64,000 bases of DNA from Bacteroidota bacterium (GCA_029571215.1 JAKPTE010000040.1:62001-126000), one strand, 5' to 3'; counted from the stretch's first letter, positions 52,701 through 60,748 are shown. Numbers and translations are program-made. Notes: generated by a model from the letters alone, not told the origin.

Positions 52701-52844
52701 CCAGAATTCACGGTCGGTCTGTGCTAACACATCCAGCGGATGGAACCACATTCCGGCCAGAATGGTCAAAACAGCCCCACTTTTACGAACCAAAAGGCCG
52801 AGTCGCTTAAAATCAGATATTTGGCTATATCCTACCCCTGTCAT
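46794..52844 (-). CDS. Giant T9SS substrate (2016 aa), paralogue of the downstream 1995-aa protein
   Basis: DREFWFVAPDITKYHN, AFEIAFTEDNTYITLEIPLGKQIYNG, about 15 PKD units, C-terminal PNAFTPNMAGPSDG...YTRWGEKIFECDDVTIGWDGYYKGKLCKQDVYVWKAKGKF. Confidence 0.9.
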   Translation of the reverse strand: MTGVGYSQISDFKRLGLLVRKSGAVLTILAGMWFHPLDVLAQTDREFWFVAPDITKYHNGETPIFFYFTTTDLPANIKVDMPANPSFPVFNFSMPAHASYKLDVSAYVALVENRYDYKDGIPGKSNKAIHIVSDNLVTVYYECSMQNNPDIFALKGKNALGTEFFVSFQERMFNMSQSSWQEPAYSAFEIAFTEDNTYITLEIPLGKQIYNGSNPPLTGTVVLGPFHRGESYSGAPAIRKYAPYIPKTGYYSWDKYFGRVGADHLNGVRITTNGKKIAVTLKDDSMKALVGGCYDLAGDQTVPVNIVGKTYIAMKGQLSVGNLNTTYYNPPPPNPVNQEVVYALATRNNTRIFVNSEATPRATLNAGQSYMYELTSAEQYVKIWTPDSGFYCLQISGWGCEMGEAVLPPVDQCTGSTQVGFTRSHYPGEQFYLNIMVRKKAKGGFLLNGSYNALLDSTKFIDVPGTQWAYARIGPISEAVIPRNVSTMVSNTKDVFHLGCISGGASSGTRYGYFSDYNPLKVEAFITESGSQDIRLCFGNSAQIVARGGVFYKWIPSTYLSDSTIAYPVAKPPKTITYKAYVSGACDQIDSTVISIQVSNPVEARFNIDTTFGCAPLRIKIRDQSYGVKKSIWKMGDGYSFIAISPTLGVRDSVFYYTYQQKTRPAVTRSLMLVVENPDQCRDTLIRPVIVYPEVTAEMSAIPDTGCHPLGVLYTNASKNADAYQWEFGDGASSSDTLPFHIFNNFTDNEQTYRTRLVARSQYYCYDTAYKNIHVYPYLKADFTVSPVEICAPYTVTITNNSQGGAGIKTVFWDFGDGSTSSDASKIITHTYTNTTDTIQTRTLRLVIGSGNGCFDTLTRTIKVYPDVFSSFTMDKNSGCHPLSVNFTPPSNNIPVSWFWDFGDGGSSSLANPSHVFLNNSPRGFDTVYNVRLVVSSQHFCTDTTVLPVTVHPNIKAEFTVSKGEGCAPMPVIITNNSFGKYPGISNYNWDFGDGSSTNQPLPVYQHTYQNNTTNLVQYNLRLIVNNLGGCQDTLIRPVKIYPKITAGFTADRVSGCNPLDVHFTNTSNVPVASSFNWTFGDGISSDAASPVHRFEHFLSKDTTFSVQMVATSDYLCRDTQRMVITVYSHINADFTLDRANNCSPFPVQITNTSSGGITSWFWDFRDGTTSTLPNPTHTYINKSLADQIRNLRLVVRNSHGCTDTMERQVSVFPEVRASFSADRLQGCEPLKVSFTNTSNEPVASVYSWTFGNKGTSPLRDPVYVFDNDGPADSIWLVRLQATSVHGCTDDTVVPVTAYAHIEADFKVANPQICSHESVAITNTSRGGVVQYFWDFNGDGTNDSNRPDASFSQPFTNYTPDPLVLPLRLIVKNSHTCFDTLIRQITVYPKITARFTMDSTGCHPLEVHFTNQTLNGNALLGSNGNYDWYFGDGSTSGDLDPVKTYFNYGSTDIVRQVKLVASSLYQCRDSVTKNVQIYHRPKALFAVDRTISCPPFDIQITNNSVTSNATYYWDFGDGQQENTSSKAPFVHRYTNSGINVAEYLLNLRAVSNHGCDDEASLTVSVYPKVTAAFDYDAAGCSPLVANFTNRSLNANFYKWEFGDGKVSVADHPSIRFVNTGANDLSVFARLIATSVYNCSDTLVKSVTVYGQPAAEFDPSPVFQVFRPFPQVQITNYSNWQSAWNYAWNFDDGTTSTDKSPQFVKTYQTWGRNERNNEFNITMRAYNPLHPQCADTVSHIIRIMPPLPEIQITNNNPNGCEPYEVGFKTVYQYAYTDSFYWDFGDGTFSREVEPVHVYQHAGTYTVQVTVTGDGGKNTAYKTVVVHPTPVAEFDVAPRVALLPDAVVKGFNKSQLAVSYLWDFGDGGISTEKDPEHLYKKLGKFTIKQTVWSEYGCVDSITKPEIVSVEGEGMIEFPNAFTPNMAGPSDGHYANLTDQNINDIFHPKYAGVKEYHLEIYTRWGEKIFECDDVTIGWDGYYKGKLCKQDVYVWKAKGKFWNGREFMKAGDVTLLHKKD
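47117..51045 (-). repeat. Array of about 15 PKD domains (protein level) in the 2016-aa protein
   Basis: Same parsing and same unit order as in the downstream paralogue. Confidence 0.87.
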
Positions 52845-53078
52845 CTTATTATCTCATCATTCTCTGCGTTACTTTTACGCAAAAATGGGCAATTTTGTTG
52901 CTGTCTTTCCTGCATTTTGACGTATATCCTGTACCCGTTGACCGGTTCATCCTCTCCATACCACAAACCACCTAATATACATGATTTTGCATTGCAAGGC
53001 AAAGAATTTTTTCAACCATTTATTGTAACTTCGTAGTAATGTTTTCCGTAAACCCAATGAATTTTAAATCCTGCCGCA

Positions 53079-56000
53079 ATGATTAAGAAAATCTTCCTGT
53101 CAGGAATTATTCTTTGTATCCTCGGCATATCGCTCTTCGGCCAGGCTACCTTACTGTTTGAGACATTTGAAAGCGGTACGAAACCCGATGGATGGACCGA
53201 AATCAAACGAAGCGGAGTAACTCTGATTCCATGGGAATACATGCAGGGTGGACGATGGCAGGATCATCCCTATCCCGATACCGCCGCGGCAGGACAAAAA
53301 AATGCGGTTTTCGGATGGCAGAGCTACAACAATGAGGCAACAATGCTGGTAACAAAACCGGTTAACCTGACCGGCAGAACCAAACCTGAACTCCGTTTCT
53401 GGCACGCTCAAGCTACCTGGAGCTGGGGAGGACAAAATTACAGCGACCAATTGAAAGTGTATTACCGGATTGGGAAAAACAGTACCTGGCATCAGCTTGC
53501 CGAGTACCTAGTTGCGGTTGAAAACTGGACATTCCGGCAAATACCGCTGCCTTCAGAAGCAATTACCGATAGCGTTTATATCGGTTTTGAAGGAATCACA
53601 AAATATGGAAACGGAACCTGCATCGATAATGTAACCATTCTTGAAACAGAAATTTCTCCTCTGCGTATTTCCAATGTGGGTATTTCCCAGGCAACAGCAC
53701 AGTTTGTCGCAAGCGGAACTATCAATAATCCTGTGATTAAAATTGTACTGAATGTCATTGGCAACGACGGAACATGCGTTCTGCAGAACCTGAGCATCCG
53801 GTCGAAAAACACCGATGATGACGATATTGCCATAAACGGAGTAAAGCTCTATTACACTGCCGACACTTTCTTTAATGCATCAACCCCTCTTGGAACTCCT
53901 CAGAGTCTGAGCGGAGGAACAGCCTCTTTTACCGGACTGAACAAGGAATTAAAGTTTGGAATGAATACAGTGTGGGTAACATTGGATCTGAAAGAAACAG
54001 CACAGGAAGGACATTTTATTGACCTTCAGATCGATGCAAATGCCATTACCGTCAACGGACAAACTTATCCTGGTTCTGCGGCCGACCCTGCAGGCGCCAG
54101 ACCCATATACCAAAAGATTTTTATTGACGATTTTGAGGCGGATAAGGGATGGCAGCTTACAGGTGACTTTGAACGCGATGTTCCCAAAGGCAAGGGAGGA
54201 GTGGTTATTGACCCAAACTTTACCGGAGGATCACCCGATCCTTCCTTCGCATACAGCGGAACAAAGGTTTTGGGCAATGACCTGAACGGCATAGGAACCT
54301 ATCCTGGAAACTATGAGTTGAACGTTAGCTATGAAGCTATGAACAAGGTTGTCTCTCCGCCCCTCGATCTGAAATACTTCAAAGACGTTAATATCAGCTT
54401 TTACAGGTGGTTTAACATCTATTACCAGGATGATGCCCAGATTCAGGCAGGTACCGACGGAGTGAACTGGTTGAAATTCTATGGGAATGAAATGGACGGG
54501 GGAACAGTTTCAGAAGACCTCTGGAATTTCAGAAATTATCCGCTGCCTCCGGCTATGGCGCGTAAAAACAACCTGAAAGTGCGCTTTACACTCGGTCCAA
54601 CATCTGACAGCCGCAGTTACAGCGGATGGAACATCGACGACTTTCTGGTTATCGGTGACTTTGTCGCTAAAGATGTTGGTGTTGCACGATGGATTTCTCC
54701 TTCAACCGGTTGCGGACTTTCCAGCGCTGAATCGGTAACGGTTGTCGTGAAAAATTACGGGGCTCAGACTGCCAATGCTCCCATCCCTGTCAGTTATTCC
54801 TTTAACGGAGGACAATCATGGGTAACGGAAAACATCAACCAGAACATAGCCCCTGATGACAGCGTAATCTATACTTTTGCACAAAAAGCCGACCTGTCCC
54901 TACCGCAGGTATTTACCTCGGTACATGCCCGCACCACTTACCCGGGAGATGAGGACAGTTCCAACGATCAGACCGATACAATCGTTTATTCGCTTCCCTA
55001 TAGTACTCCTCCCTATTCGGATGATTTTGAACAGGGTATAAGCTTCTGGCGCCCCTACGGTAAGAACTCTACCTGGCAGCATGGTACTCCAAACGGTTTT
55101 ACCCTTAAAACAACAGCTTCCGGTCTCAAGGCATGGAAAACATTCCTCACCAGCTATTACCTCGACGACGATTCTTCCTATCTTGAAAGCCCCTGTTTCA
55201 ATTTCACAGGCATTGAAAAACCTATTGTTGAATTCAAACTCTGGCACGAAACGGAAAAAGATCATGATGGACTGCGACTGGAATACTCAACCGATAACGG
55301 AAGTTCGTGGCACATTGTGCCCAAAGATCCCTACAGCTATCCATGGTACTGGTACAACAGTTCTTTTGTTTCGGCCCTGAATTCACCGGGGTGGGATTCA
55401 ACCAGCAACGGGTGGGTCACCGCACGTCAGTTTCTTCCGGCTGCCTGCGCCAACCAGCCCCTGGTTAAACTCCGTTTCCACTTCGAAAGTGACCTGTTAA
55501 CCACCTACGAAGGGGTTGGTATAGATCTGTTCCGGATTTATGAAGCTCCCATTGACATTGGAGTTTCCTCCTTCAAAGATCTTAACACTGCCTGCCTGAA
55601 CGACAACTCCAATTACCTGAAGGTCTATGTCAAAAACTACGGAAAGGGGACAGTGAAAGCAGGAGAGAAAATCAACCTGAAAGCAAAAGTGAATACCAAT
55701 CCCATCGTATCCGATACCATAACCCTGTCAGCCAATCTTTCCTCCGGCGATTCCGTCCTGTTAACCTTCACCCGGCCTGTCAACCTTGGAGCACCAGGTC
55801 ATTATACGGTGAAAGCATGGACCAACAACGAAACGGACCCGCATTTTTACCAACCGGTCTCCAACGATACAGCCACCAAAATTATCGATATTTACCCCCT
55901 GCCTCTCACAGGTCTTCTGGATACCATGCGCTCCTCGCGACCTGATACCATCGTGCTACGACCACATTCTGACCCCAACTACGATTATTACTGGTATTAC

Positions 56001-58034
56001 AATGGCTCTACCGGGAGCACGCTGCCTGTTCCTGGCAAAGGGAAGTACATTGTGCGGGTAACTGATACCAGAGGAAACGGGTGTGTCAATTATGATACCA
56101 CGGTAGTTGAAAAACTAACCATCAACCTGGCACTTGATTCTATTATTCATCCGGTAAATGCATGTGAACTGGGAACCCAGGAACACGTTACCGTGAGAAT
56201 TTTCAACGCGGGCAACGATACCCTTTCGCCCGGAGATACCATCCATGTTGGATTTAGCTTCGAAGGCGGACCGGTCAATACAGGAAAGAAGATACTTACC
56301 TCCCGCCTCTATCCGGGTAGTTTCACCACCTATACCTTTGCCGGCAACGACCTTGATATGAGCCAGGAACGAACCTACTCTCTAAAAACCTTCCTCTCGT
56401 TCCGATATGACAGCCTGCCGACCAATGATACCCTGCAGCGAAACATCACCGTATTTGGATATCCCACTGTCAATATTGGTCCCGATACGGTAATATATGG
56501 CCTTACGTATCAGCTGGATGCAGGCCCCGGGTATAAAACCTATCTGTGGAACAACGGAGATACTACCCAAACCTACATCGCACGTTTTATGGGAAATCAC
56601 TGGGTAAGAGTAACCGACGTTCACGACTGTCCGGCTTACGACACAGCCTTTATTCATCTTGTTATTCATGACGTTTCTCCGGCAGCTCTCCTGCAGCCGG
56701 TAAACAGTTGTCTGCCACAGGGCACAAAACAAATTCGGATCAGAGTGCAAAACAGCGGCACAGATACCATTTCGGCTGGTGAGAAAATTGCTGTAGCTTA
56801 CCGGATTGACGACGGCCTGTGGATAAATGATACGGTAACACTGTCATCTTCCATGAAACCTGCACAATATGTGGATCATACCTTCACCCCTTCCGAATCG
56901 TTCAATACAATCGGAGTATGGAACATCCAGGCACGTACCCTCATCGCAGGAGATATCAATCCTGAAAATGACACGGCATCGTTCACCGTTCACGTTTGGG
57001 GGAATCCCACAGTAAATCTTGGAAATGACACCACGGTGAAAGCACTGTCATATTTGCTGGATGCTGGAGCCGGACCCAACCGGGCCTATCTGTGGCGCGA
57101 CGGAAGCACCGGGCAGACCTATACCGTTACCCAGTCAGGGTTCTACTACGTGAAAGTGACCGATACCATTTCAGGATGCTTCTCGCGCGATACTGTAGTG
57201 GTTCAGCTGGTTATTGACGATGTGGGAATTGCCGGCTGGATTGGTGATACGGCATTGTGTTCAGCACAGTTTAATGGTATAACGGTTACCATAAAGAATT
57301 TCGGAACGCCGCCCTATCCGGCCAATAAAAAAATTCCGGTTTACTACATACTGAACGGAAACCCCGTGGTTAAAGATACCCTCACCCTGCAGAACACCCT
57401 GGCTCCCTCAGGCACAGTAAACTTCACCATCACAAAATGGCCAGTCAGACCGTCAGGGCCTGCTTCTATTTCCATTTTTACCAGCATGCAGGGAGACCTC
57501 AGGCCGGAAAATGACACCCTGAACCGGCAATTCGCCGTTAATCCAAGTCCGGTAGTCAATCTGGGTGGAACAAACGACACGATTGAATACACTGTTGCCC
57601 CGGTGCTGCTGGATGCAGGCAGTGGATTCGCATCCTACTTCTGGCAGGACGGTTCAACAGAACAGACCTACCCGGTCATCTCCCAGGGCTGGTACTGGGT
57701 AAGGGTTACCAATGAATATGGCTGTCCTGATACCGATTCCGTTTTCCTGCACCTGAACACAGGAATCATCAACCCCGAAGCCCAGCCTGTTCAGTTTGCA
57801 GTTTATCCCAACCCGGCCTCCGATCATCTGTTCTTCAAGGCAGAATTCAGGAAAACAACTACCCTGGAACTGGAATTTCTGGATGTACAGGGCAGAATAA
57901 TCATGAACAGACATCTTTCGGGTGACAAAGCTTACCATGAACTCATCAACCTGAATACTTTTTCTCCGGGTGTTTATATCCTGAAAGTATCCAATGCCGA
58001 CTTTGTAAGAGCAACAAGGATCATTGTCCGTTAA
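53079..58034 (+). CDS. Secreted multidomain protein (1651 aa) with T9SS type A sorting domain
   Basis: Signal peptide; two jelly-roll-like domains ending ...GNGTCIDNVTI and ...YSGWNIDDFLVIG; CARDB/Ig-like repeats; C-terminal YPNPASDHLFFKAEF...LDVQGRI...FSPGVYILKVSNADFVRATRIIVR. Confidence 0.88.
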   Translation: MIKKIFLSGIILCILGISLFGQATLLFETFESGTKPDGWTEIKRSGVTLIPWEYMQGGRWQDHPYPDTAAAGQKNAVFGWQSYNNEATMLVTKPVNLTGRTKPELRFWHAQATWSWGGQNYSDQLKVYYRIGKNSTWHQLAEYLVAVENWTFRQIPLPSEAITDSVYIGFEGITKYGNGTCIDNVTILETEISPLRISNVGISQATAQFVASGTINNPVIKIVLNVIGNDGTCVLQNLSIRSKNTDDDDIAINGVKLYYTADTFFNASTPLGTPQSLSGGTASFTGLNKELKFGMNTVWVTLDLKETAQEGHFIDLQIDANAITVNGQTYPGSAADPAGARPIYQKIFIDDFEADKGWQLTGDFERDVPKGKGGVVIDPNFTGGSPDPSFAYSGTKVLGNDLNGIGTYPGNYELNVSYEAMNKVVSPPLDLKYFKDVNISFYRWFNIYYQDDAQIQAGTDGVNWLKFYGNEMDGGTVSEDLWNFRNYPLPPAMARKNNLKVRFTLGPTSDSRSYSGWNIDDFLVIGDFVAKDVGVARWISPSTGCGLSSAESVTVVVKNYGAQTANAPIPVSYSFNGGQSWVTENINQNIAPDDSVIYTFAQKADLSLPQVFTSVHARTTYPGDEDSSNDQTDTIVYSLPYSTPPYSDDFEQGISFWRPYGKNSTWQHGTPNGFTLKTTASGLKAWKTFLTSYYLDDDSSYLESPCFNFTGIEKPIVEFKLWHETEKDHDGLRLEYSTDNGSSWHIVPKDPYSYPWYWYNSSFVSALNSPGWDSTSNGWVTARQFLPAACANQPLVKLRFHFESDLLTTYEGVGIDLFRIYEAPIDIGVSSFKDLNTACLNDNSNYLKVYVKNYGKGTVKAGEKINLKAKVNTNPIVSDTITLSANLSSGDSVLLTFTRPVNLGAPGHYTVKAWTNNETDPHFYQPVSNDTATKIIDIYPLPLTGLLDTMRSSRPDTIVLRPHSDPNYDYYWYYNGSTGSTLPVPGKGKYIVRVTDTRGNGCVNYDTTVVEKLTINLALDSIIHPVNACELGTQEHVTVRIFNAGNDTLSPGDTIHVGFSFEGGPVNTGKKILTSRLYPGSFTTYTFAGNDLDMSQERTYSLKTFLSFRYDSLPTNDTLQRNITVFGYPTVNIGPDTVIYGLTYQLDAGPGYKTYLWNNGDTTQTYIARFMGNHWVRVTDVHDCPAYDTAFIHLVIHDVSPAALLQPVNSCLPQGTKQIRIRVQNSGTDTISAGEKIAVAYRIDDGLWINDTVTLSSSMKPAQYVDHTFTPSESFNTIGVWNIQARTLIAGDINPENDTASFTVHVWGNPTVNLGNDTTVKALSYLLDAGAGPNRAYLWRDGSTGQTYTVTQSGFYYVKVTDTISGCFSRDTVVVQLVIDDVGIAGWIGDTALCSAQFNGITVTIKNFGTPPYPANKKIPVYYILNGNPVVKDTLTLQNTLAPSGTVNFTITKWPVRPSGPASISIFTSMQGDLRPENDTLNRQFAVNPSPVVNLGGTNDTIEYTVAPVLLDAGSGFASYFWQDGSTEQTYPVISQGWYWVRVTNEYGCPDTDSVFLHLNTGIINPEAQPVQFAVYPNPASDHLFFKAEFRKTTTLELEFLDVQGRIIMNRHLSGDKAYHELINLNTFSPGVYILKVSNADFVRATRIIVR

Positions 58035-58051
58035 AGGAAAGTAAGGAATAT

Positions 58052-58092
58052 CAGTCGGTTGACGCAAAACACCAGCCGACTGATTCTTTTTT
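58052..58092 (+). terminator. Rho-independent terminator
   Basis: CAGTCGGTTG (58052-58061) pairs with CAGCCGACTG (58073-58082), one G-T wobble, followed by ATTCTTTTTTG, just after the 1651-aa CDS. Confidence 0.8.
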
Positions 58093-58202
58093 GTATAAGA
58101 CGGATGCTGTAAATCATTACCTATACTGACAAACGTCATACAAATTTGCACGATGGTCAATATACCTTTGACCCAAATTTACTCTGGTTCAAATTTAAAA
58201 AT

Positions 58203-59114
58203 ATGATTAAGAAATTTATTGCCTGGCTTTTACCATACATGCCAAAAAAACTGGTATGGATTTTCTCCCGCAGGTACATTGCAGGAGAGAAAATTGAAGA
58301 CGCCATCAAAGTGGCAAAAGAACTTAACAACAATGGCATCAAGGTAACCATTGATCTTCTCGGAGAGTATATTACCCGTCTGGAGGAAGCGGAAGAAAAC
58401 CGAAAGGCGTATATCGACATTATTGAGCGCATTACGGCCGAGGGGATTGACGGCAACTTTTCTGTAAAACCATCCATGTTTGGCTTGCTCCTCGACAAGG
58501 AAGTATGTTACCAGAACCTTCGCGATGTGGTAAAAAAAGCAGCCGAAAAAAACAATTTCGTTCGTATTGACATGGAGGATTCGAGCTGCGTTGACAGAGA
58601 ATTTGAACTTTTCCGCAAACTAAAAGCTGAATTCCCCGGTCATGTGGGTATCGTGGTCCAGGCATATTTGAGACGCACCTTAGATGATCTTCACAACCTG
58701 CTTGACCTTCATAATGAACAATATCCGCTGAACTACAGATTGTGTAAAGGAATCTATGTTGAACCGGCAAGTATAGCATTCAAAGGCTATCAGGAAGTAC
58801 GCGACCATTTCGTGGAAGATCTGGATTTTATGCTAAAGAATGGGATTTATGCGGGGATTGCAACACATGATAAATACCTGGTACAAAAGGCCTTTGAGCT
58901 GATCGAAAAATACAATGTTCCCCGTAACCGGTACGAGTTTCAGATGCTCTACGGCGTCACACCCGAATTGCGCAATTCCATTGTAAAGGAAGGACATACA
59001 ATGCGGGTATATGTTCCTTTCGGAAAACACTGGTTTGGTTATTCAACCCGGAGGCTGAAAGAAAACCCGAATATGGTGTGGCACATTATCAAAGCATTGT
59101 TTTACAGGGGGTAA
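58203..59114 (+). CDS. Proline dehydrogenase family protein
   Basis: NNNGIKVTIDLLGEYITRLEEAE; FVRIDMEDSSCVDREFELF; VVQAYLRRTLDDLHNLL; RLCKGIYVEPASIAF. Start at MIKKFIAW. Confidence 0.9.
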   Translation: MIKKFIAWLLPYMPKKLVWIFSRRYIAGEKIEDAIKVAKELNNNGIKVTIDLLGEYITRLEEAEENRKAYIDIIERITAEGIDGNFSVKPSMFGLLLDKEVCYQNLRDVVKKAAEKNNFVRIDMEDSSCVDREFELFRKLKAEFPGHVGIVVQAYLRRTLDDLHNLLDLHNEQYPLNYRLCKGIYVEPASIAFKGYQEVRDHFVEDLDFMLKNGIYAGIATHDKYLVQKAFELIEKYNVPRNRYEFQMLYGVTPELRNSIVKEGHTMRVYVPFGKHWFGYSTRRLKENPNMVWHIIKALFYRG

Positions 59115-59158
59115 TATTTTAGTGCCGCCTTCACCTGTTGAAAAAAGGAAGAGATCGT

Positions 59159-59166
59159 TACTTTTG
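59159..59166 (+). promoter_or_regulatory. Bacteroidota-type -7 box TACTTTTG
   Basis: TAnnTTTG match 13 bp upstream of the ATG at 59180. Confidence 0.5.
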
Positions 59167-59179
59167 CAAAAAAGCAGGT

Positions 59180-59755
59180 ATGAATCTCAGGGATTTAGTT
59201 TTAAAAAACCGCAGTTACCGACGGTTTGACGAATCGTATGCTATCAGCAGGGAAGAACTGGTTTCCTTTGTGGACCTTGCCAGGCACTCTGCTTCGGCAA
59301 GGAATGCACAACCACTCAAATACATCCTTTCATGGACACCTGAACGCAATGCGCTGATATTTCCCTGTCTTGCCTGGGCAGCTTACCTCAAAAACTGGAA
59401 AGGCCCCGATGAAGGAGAGCGCCCATCTGCCTATATCGTTATGCTGGGTGATACGGAAATCTCAAACCAGTATTTTTGCGACCATGGAATTGCTGCACAG
59501 AGCATTCTCCTCGGGGCCACTGAAAAAGGATACGGCGGTTGTATTATCGGATCCGTCAATAAAGAACTTCTGTATAAAAACCTCGGTATTCCTCAGCGCT
59601 ATGAAATCCTCCAGGTAATTGCCCTTGGAAAACCGGCTGAAAATGTGGTAATAGAACCTATGCCCTCTGACGGTGATTATAAATACTGGCGTGATGAACA
59701 GAATGTCCATCACGTGCCAAAGAGAAGCCTTGAGGAACTGATTCTGAACCTCTGA
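59180..59755 (+). CDS. Nitroreductase family protein
   Basis: MNLRDLVLKNRSYRRFDESYAISREELVSFVDLARHSASARNAQPLKYIL; KGYGGCIIGSVNKE. Internal start preferred because it lies downstream of the -7 box. Confidence 0.88.
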   Translation: MNLRDLVLKNRSYRRFDESYAISREELVSFVDLARHSASARNAQPLKYILSWTPERNALIFPCLAWAAYLKNWKGPDEGERPSAYIVMLGDTEISNQYFCDHGIAAQSILLGATEKGYGGCIIGSVNKELLYKNLGIPQRYEILQVIALGKPAENVVIEPMPSDGDYKYWRDEQNVHHVPKRSLEELILNL

Positions 59756-59763
59756 AAATCGCC

Positions 59764-60483
59764 TTATTTGCCCAGATAGTTCTGCAACGCCTGATCCCAG
59801 TTTATGACGTTCCAGAAGGCATCAACATATTCCTTCCGGCGGTTCTGGTATTTCAGATAATAGGCATGTTCCCAGACGTCAATCAACAGCACGGGCCGGC
59901 CGCGTTCAGCAACAACGTCCATTAACGGATTATCCTGATTCGGCGTGGTGATTATTTTAAGCTCCCCACCGTCTGTCACGATCAGCCAGGCCCAACCTGA
60001 ACCAAATACGCTCATCGCCTTTCTGGAAAATTCTTCCTTAAAGGCATCCACCGAACCGAATTTCTTGTTGATGGCTTCCAAGAGTTGGCCTTGCGGAGAT
60101 TTGGACCCACCGGGGGCTATGATTTTAAAAAAGAGATTATGATTGTAATACCCTCCGCCATTATTTCTCACTGCGGCAGGATACTGGGAGATTTTGGCGA
60201 AAATTGCCTCAATATTTTTTTCCTTTATGTTAGCTTCAGCCAGGGCTGTATTGAAATTTTTCGTGTAAGCAGCATGATGCTTTGAATAATGTACTTCCAT
60301 GGTCATCGCATCAATGTAGGGTTCCAGCGCATTGTATGCATACCCGAGGGGTGGTTGTTCAAACTGCACAGTTTGCGCATTGTCAGGATTGTTCGTTGAA
60401 TGTCCGGTTCCAGATGTAAACAGTATGAACACCATCAGTGCTCCTGAGAAAAATACCATATGAATCCATGCTTGCTTTTTCAT
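59764..60483 (-). CDS. Superoxide dismutase (Fe/Mn family), Mn-like signature, with N-terminal signal or membrane anchor
   Basis: HYSKHHAAYTKNFNTAL, NNGGGYYNHNLFF, FGSGWAWLIV...TPNQDNPLM, DVWEHAYYLKYQNRR; N-terminal hydrophobic segment. Confidence 0.92.
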   Translation of the reverse strand: MKKQAWIHMVFFSGALMVFILFTSGTGHSTNNPDNAQTVQFEQPPLGYAYNALEPYIDAMTMEVHYSKHHAAYTKNFNTALAEANIKEKNIEAIFAKISQYPAAVRNNGGGYYNHNLFFKIIAPGGSKSPQGQLLEAINKKFGSVDAFKEEFSRKAMSVFGSGWAWLIVTDGGELKIITTPNQDNPLMDVVAERGRPVLLIDVWEHAYYLKYQNRRKEYVDAFWNVINWDQALQNYLGK

Positions 60484-60570
60484 AAGAACGAAATTTAAAA
60501 TTGTTGACTTCTTTATTTTTAAGTAGACAATTATTTTGGCAAATTGTTCAAAAGGCCGGAATCTTATGCT

Positions 60571-60578
60571 TACCTTTG
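60571..60578 (+). promoter_or_regulatory. Bacteroidota-type -7 box TACCTTTG
   Basis: TAnnTTTG match 17 bp upstream of the candidate ATG at 60596. Confidence 0.45.
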
Positions 60579-60595
60579 CACAAATTCATGGAAGT

Positions 60596-60748
60596 ATGGC
60601 GCTCCGGCAGCGATCCAGACCAGCACCCTGGTGGCGGATTATTCTTATGCTTCTGTTGCTGATAATGGCCTTCTGGTTTCTTTTGCAGCTACGTACCTGC
60701 CGAAACGGAGTGCCCGGGCCGGTTTTCCGTACAGAGAAAAACCGGTAA
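60596..60748 (+). CDS. Candidate small single-TM protein, 50 aa
   Basis: MALRQRSRPAPWWRIILMLLLLIMAFWFLLQLRTCRNGVPGPVFRTEKNR*: basic N-terminus then a clear hydrophobic segment; promoter box upstream. Confidence 0.45.
   Translation: MALRQRSRPAPWWRIILMLLLLIMAFWFLLQLRTCRNGVPGPVFRTEKNR

Noticed and set aside
40796-52844. Possible CRISPR or DNA satellite due to the strong periodicity
   Set aside because: Periodicity is at the protein level (PKD domains, about 255-285 bp) with heavily diverged DNA; no short identical repeats with spacers.
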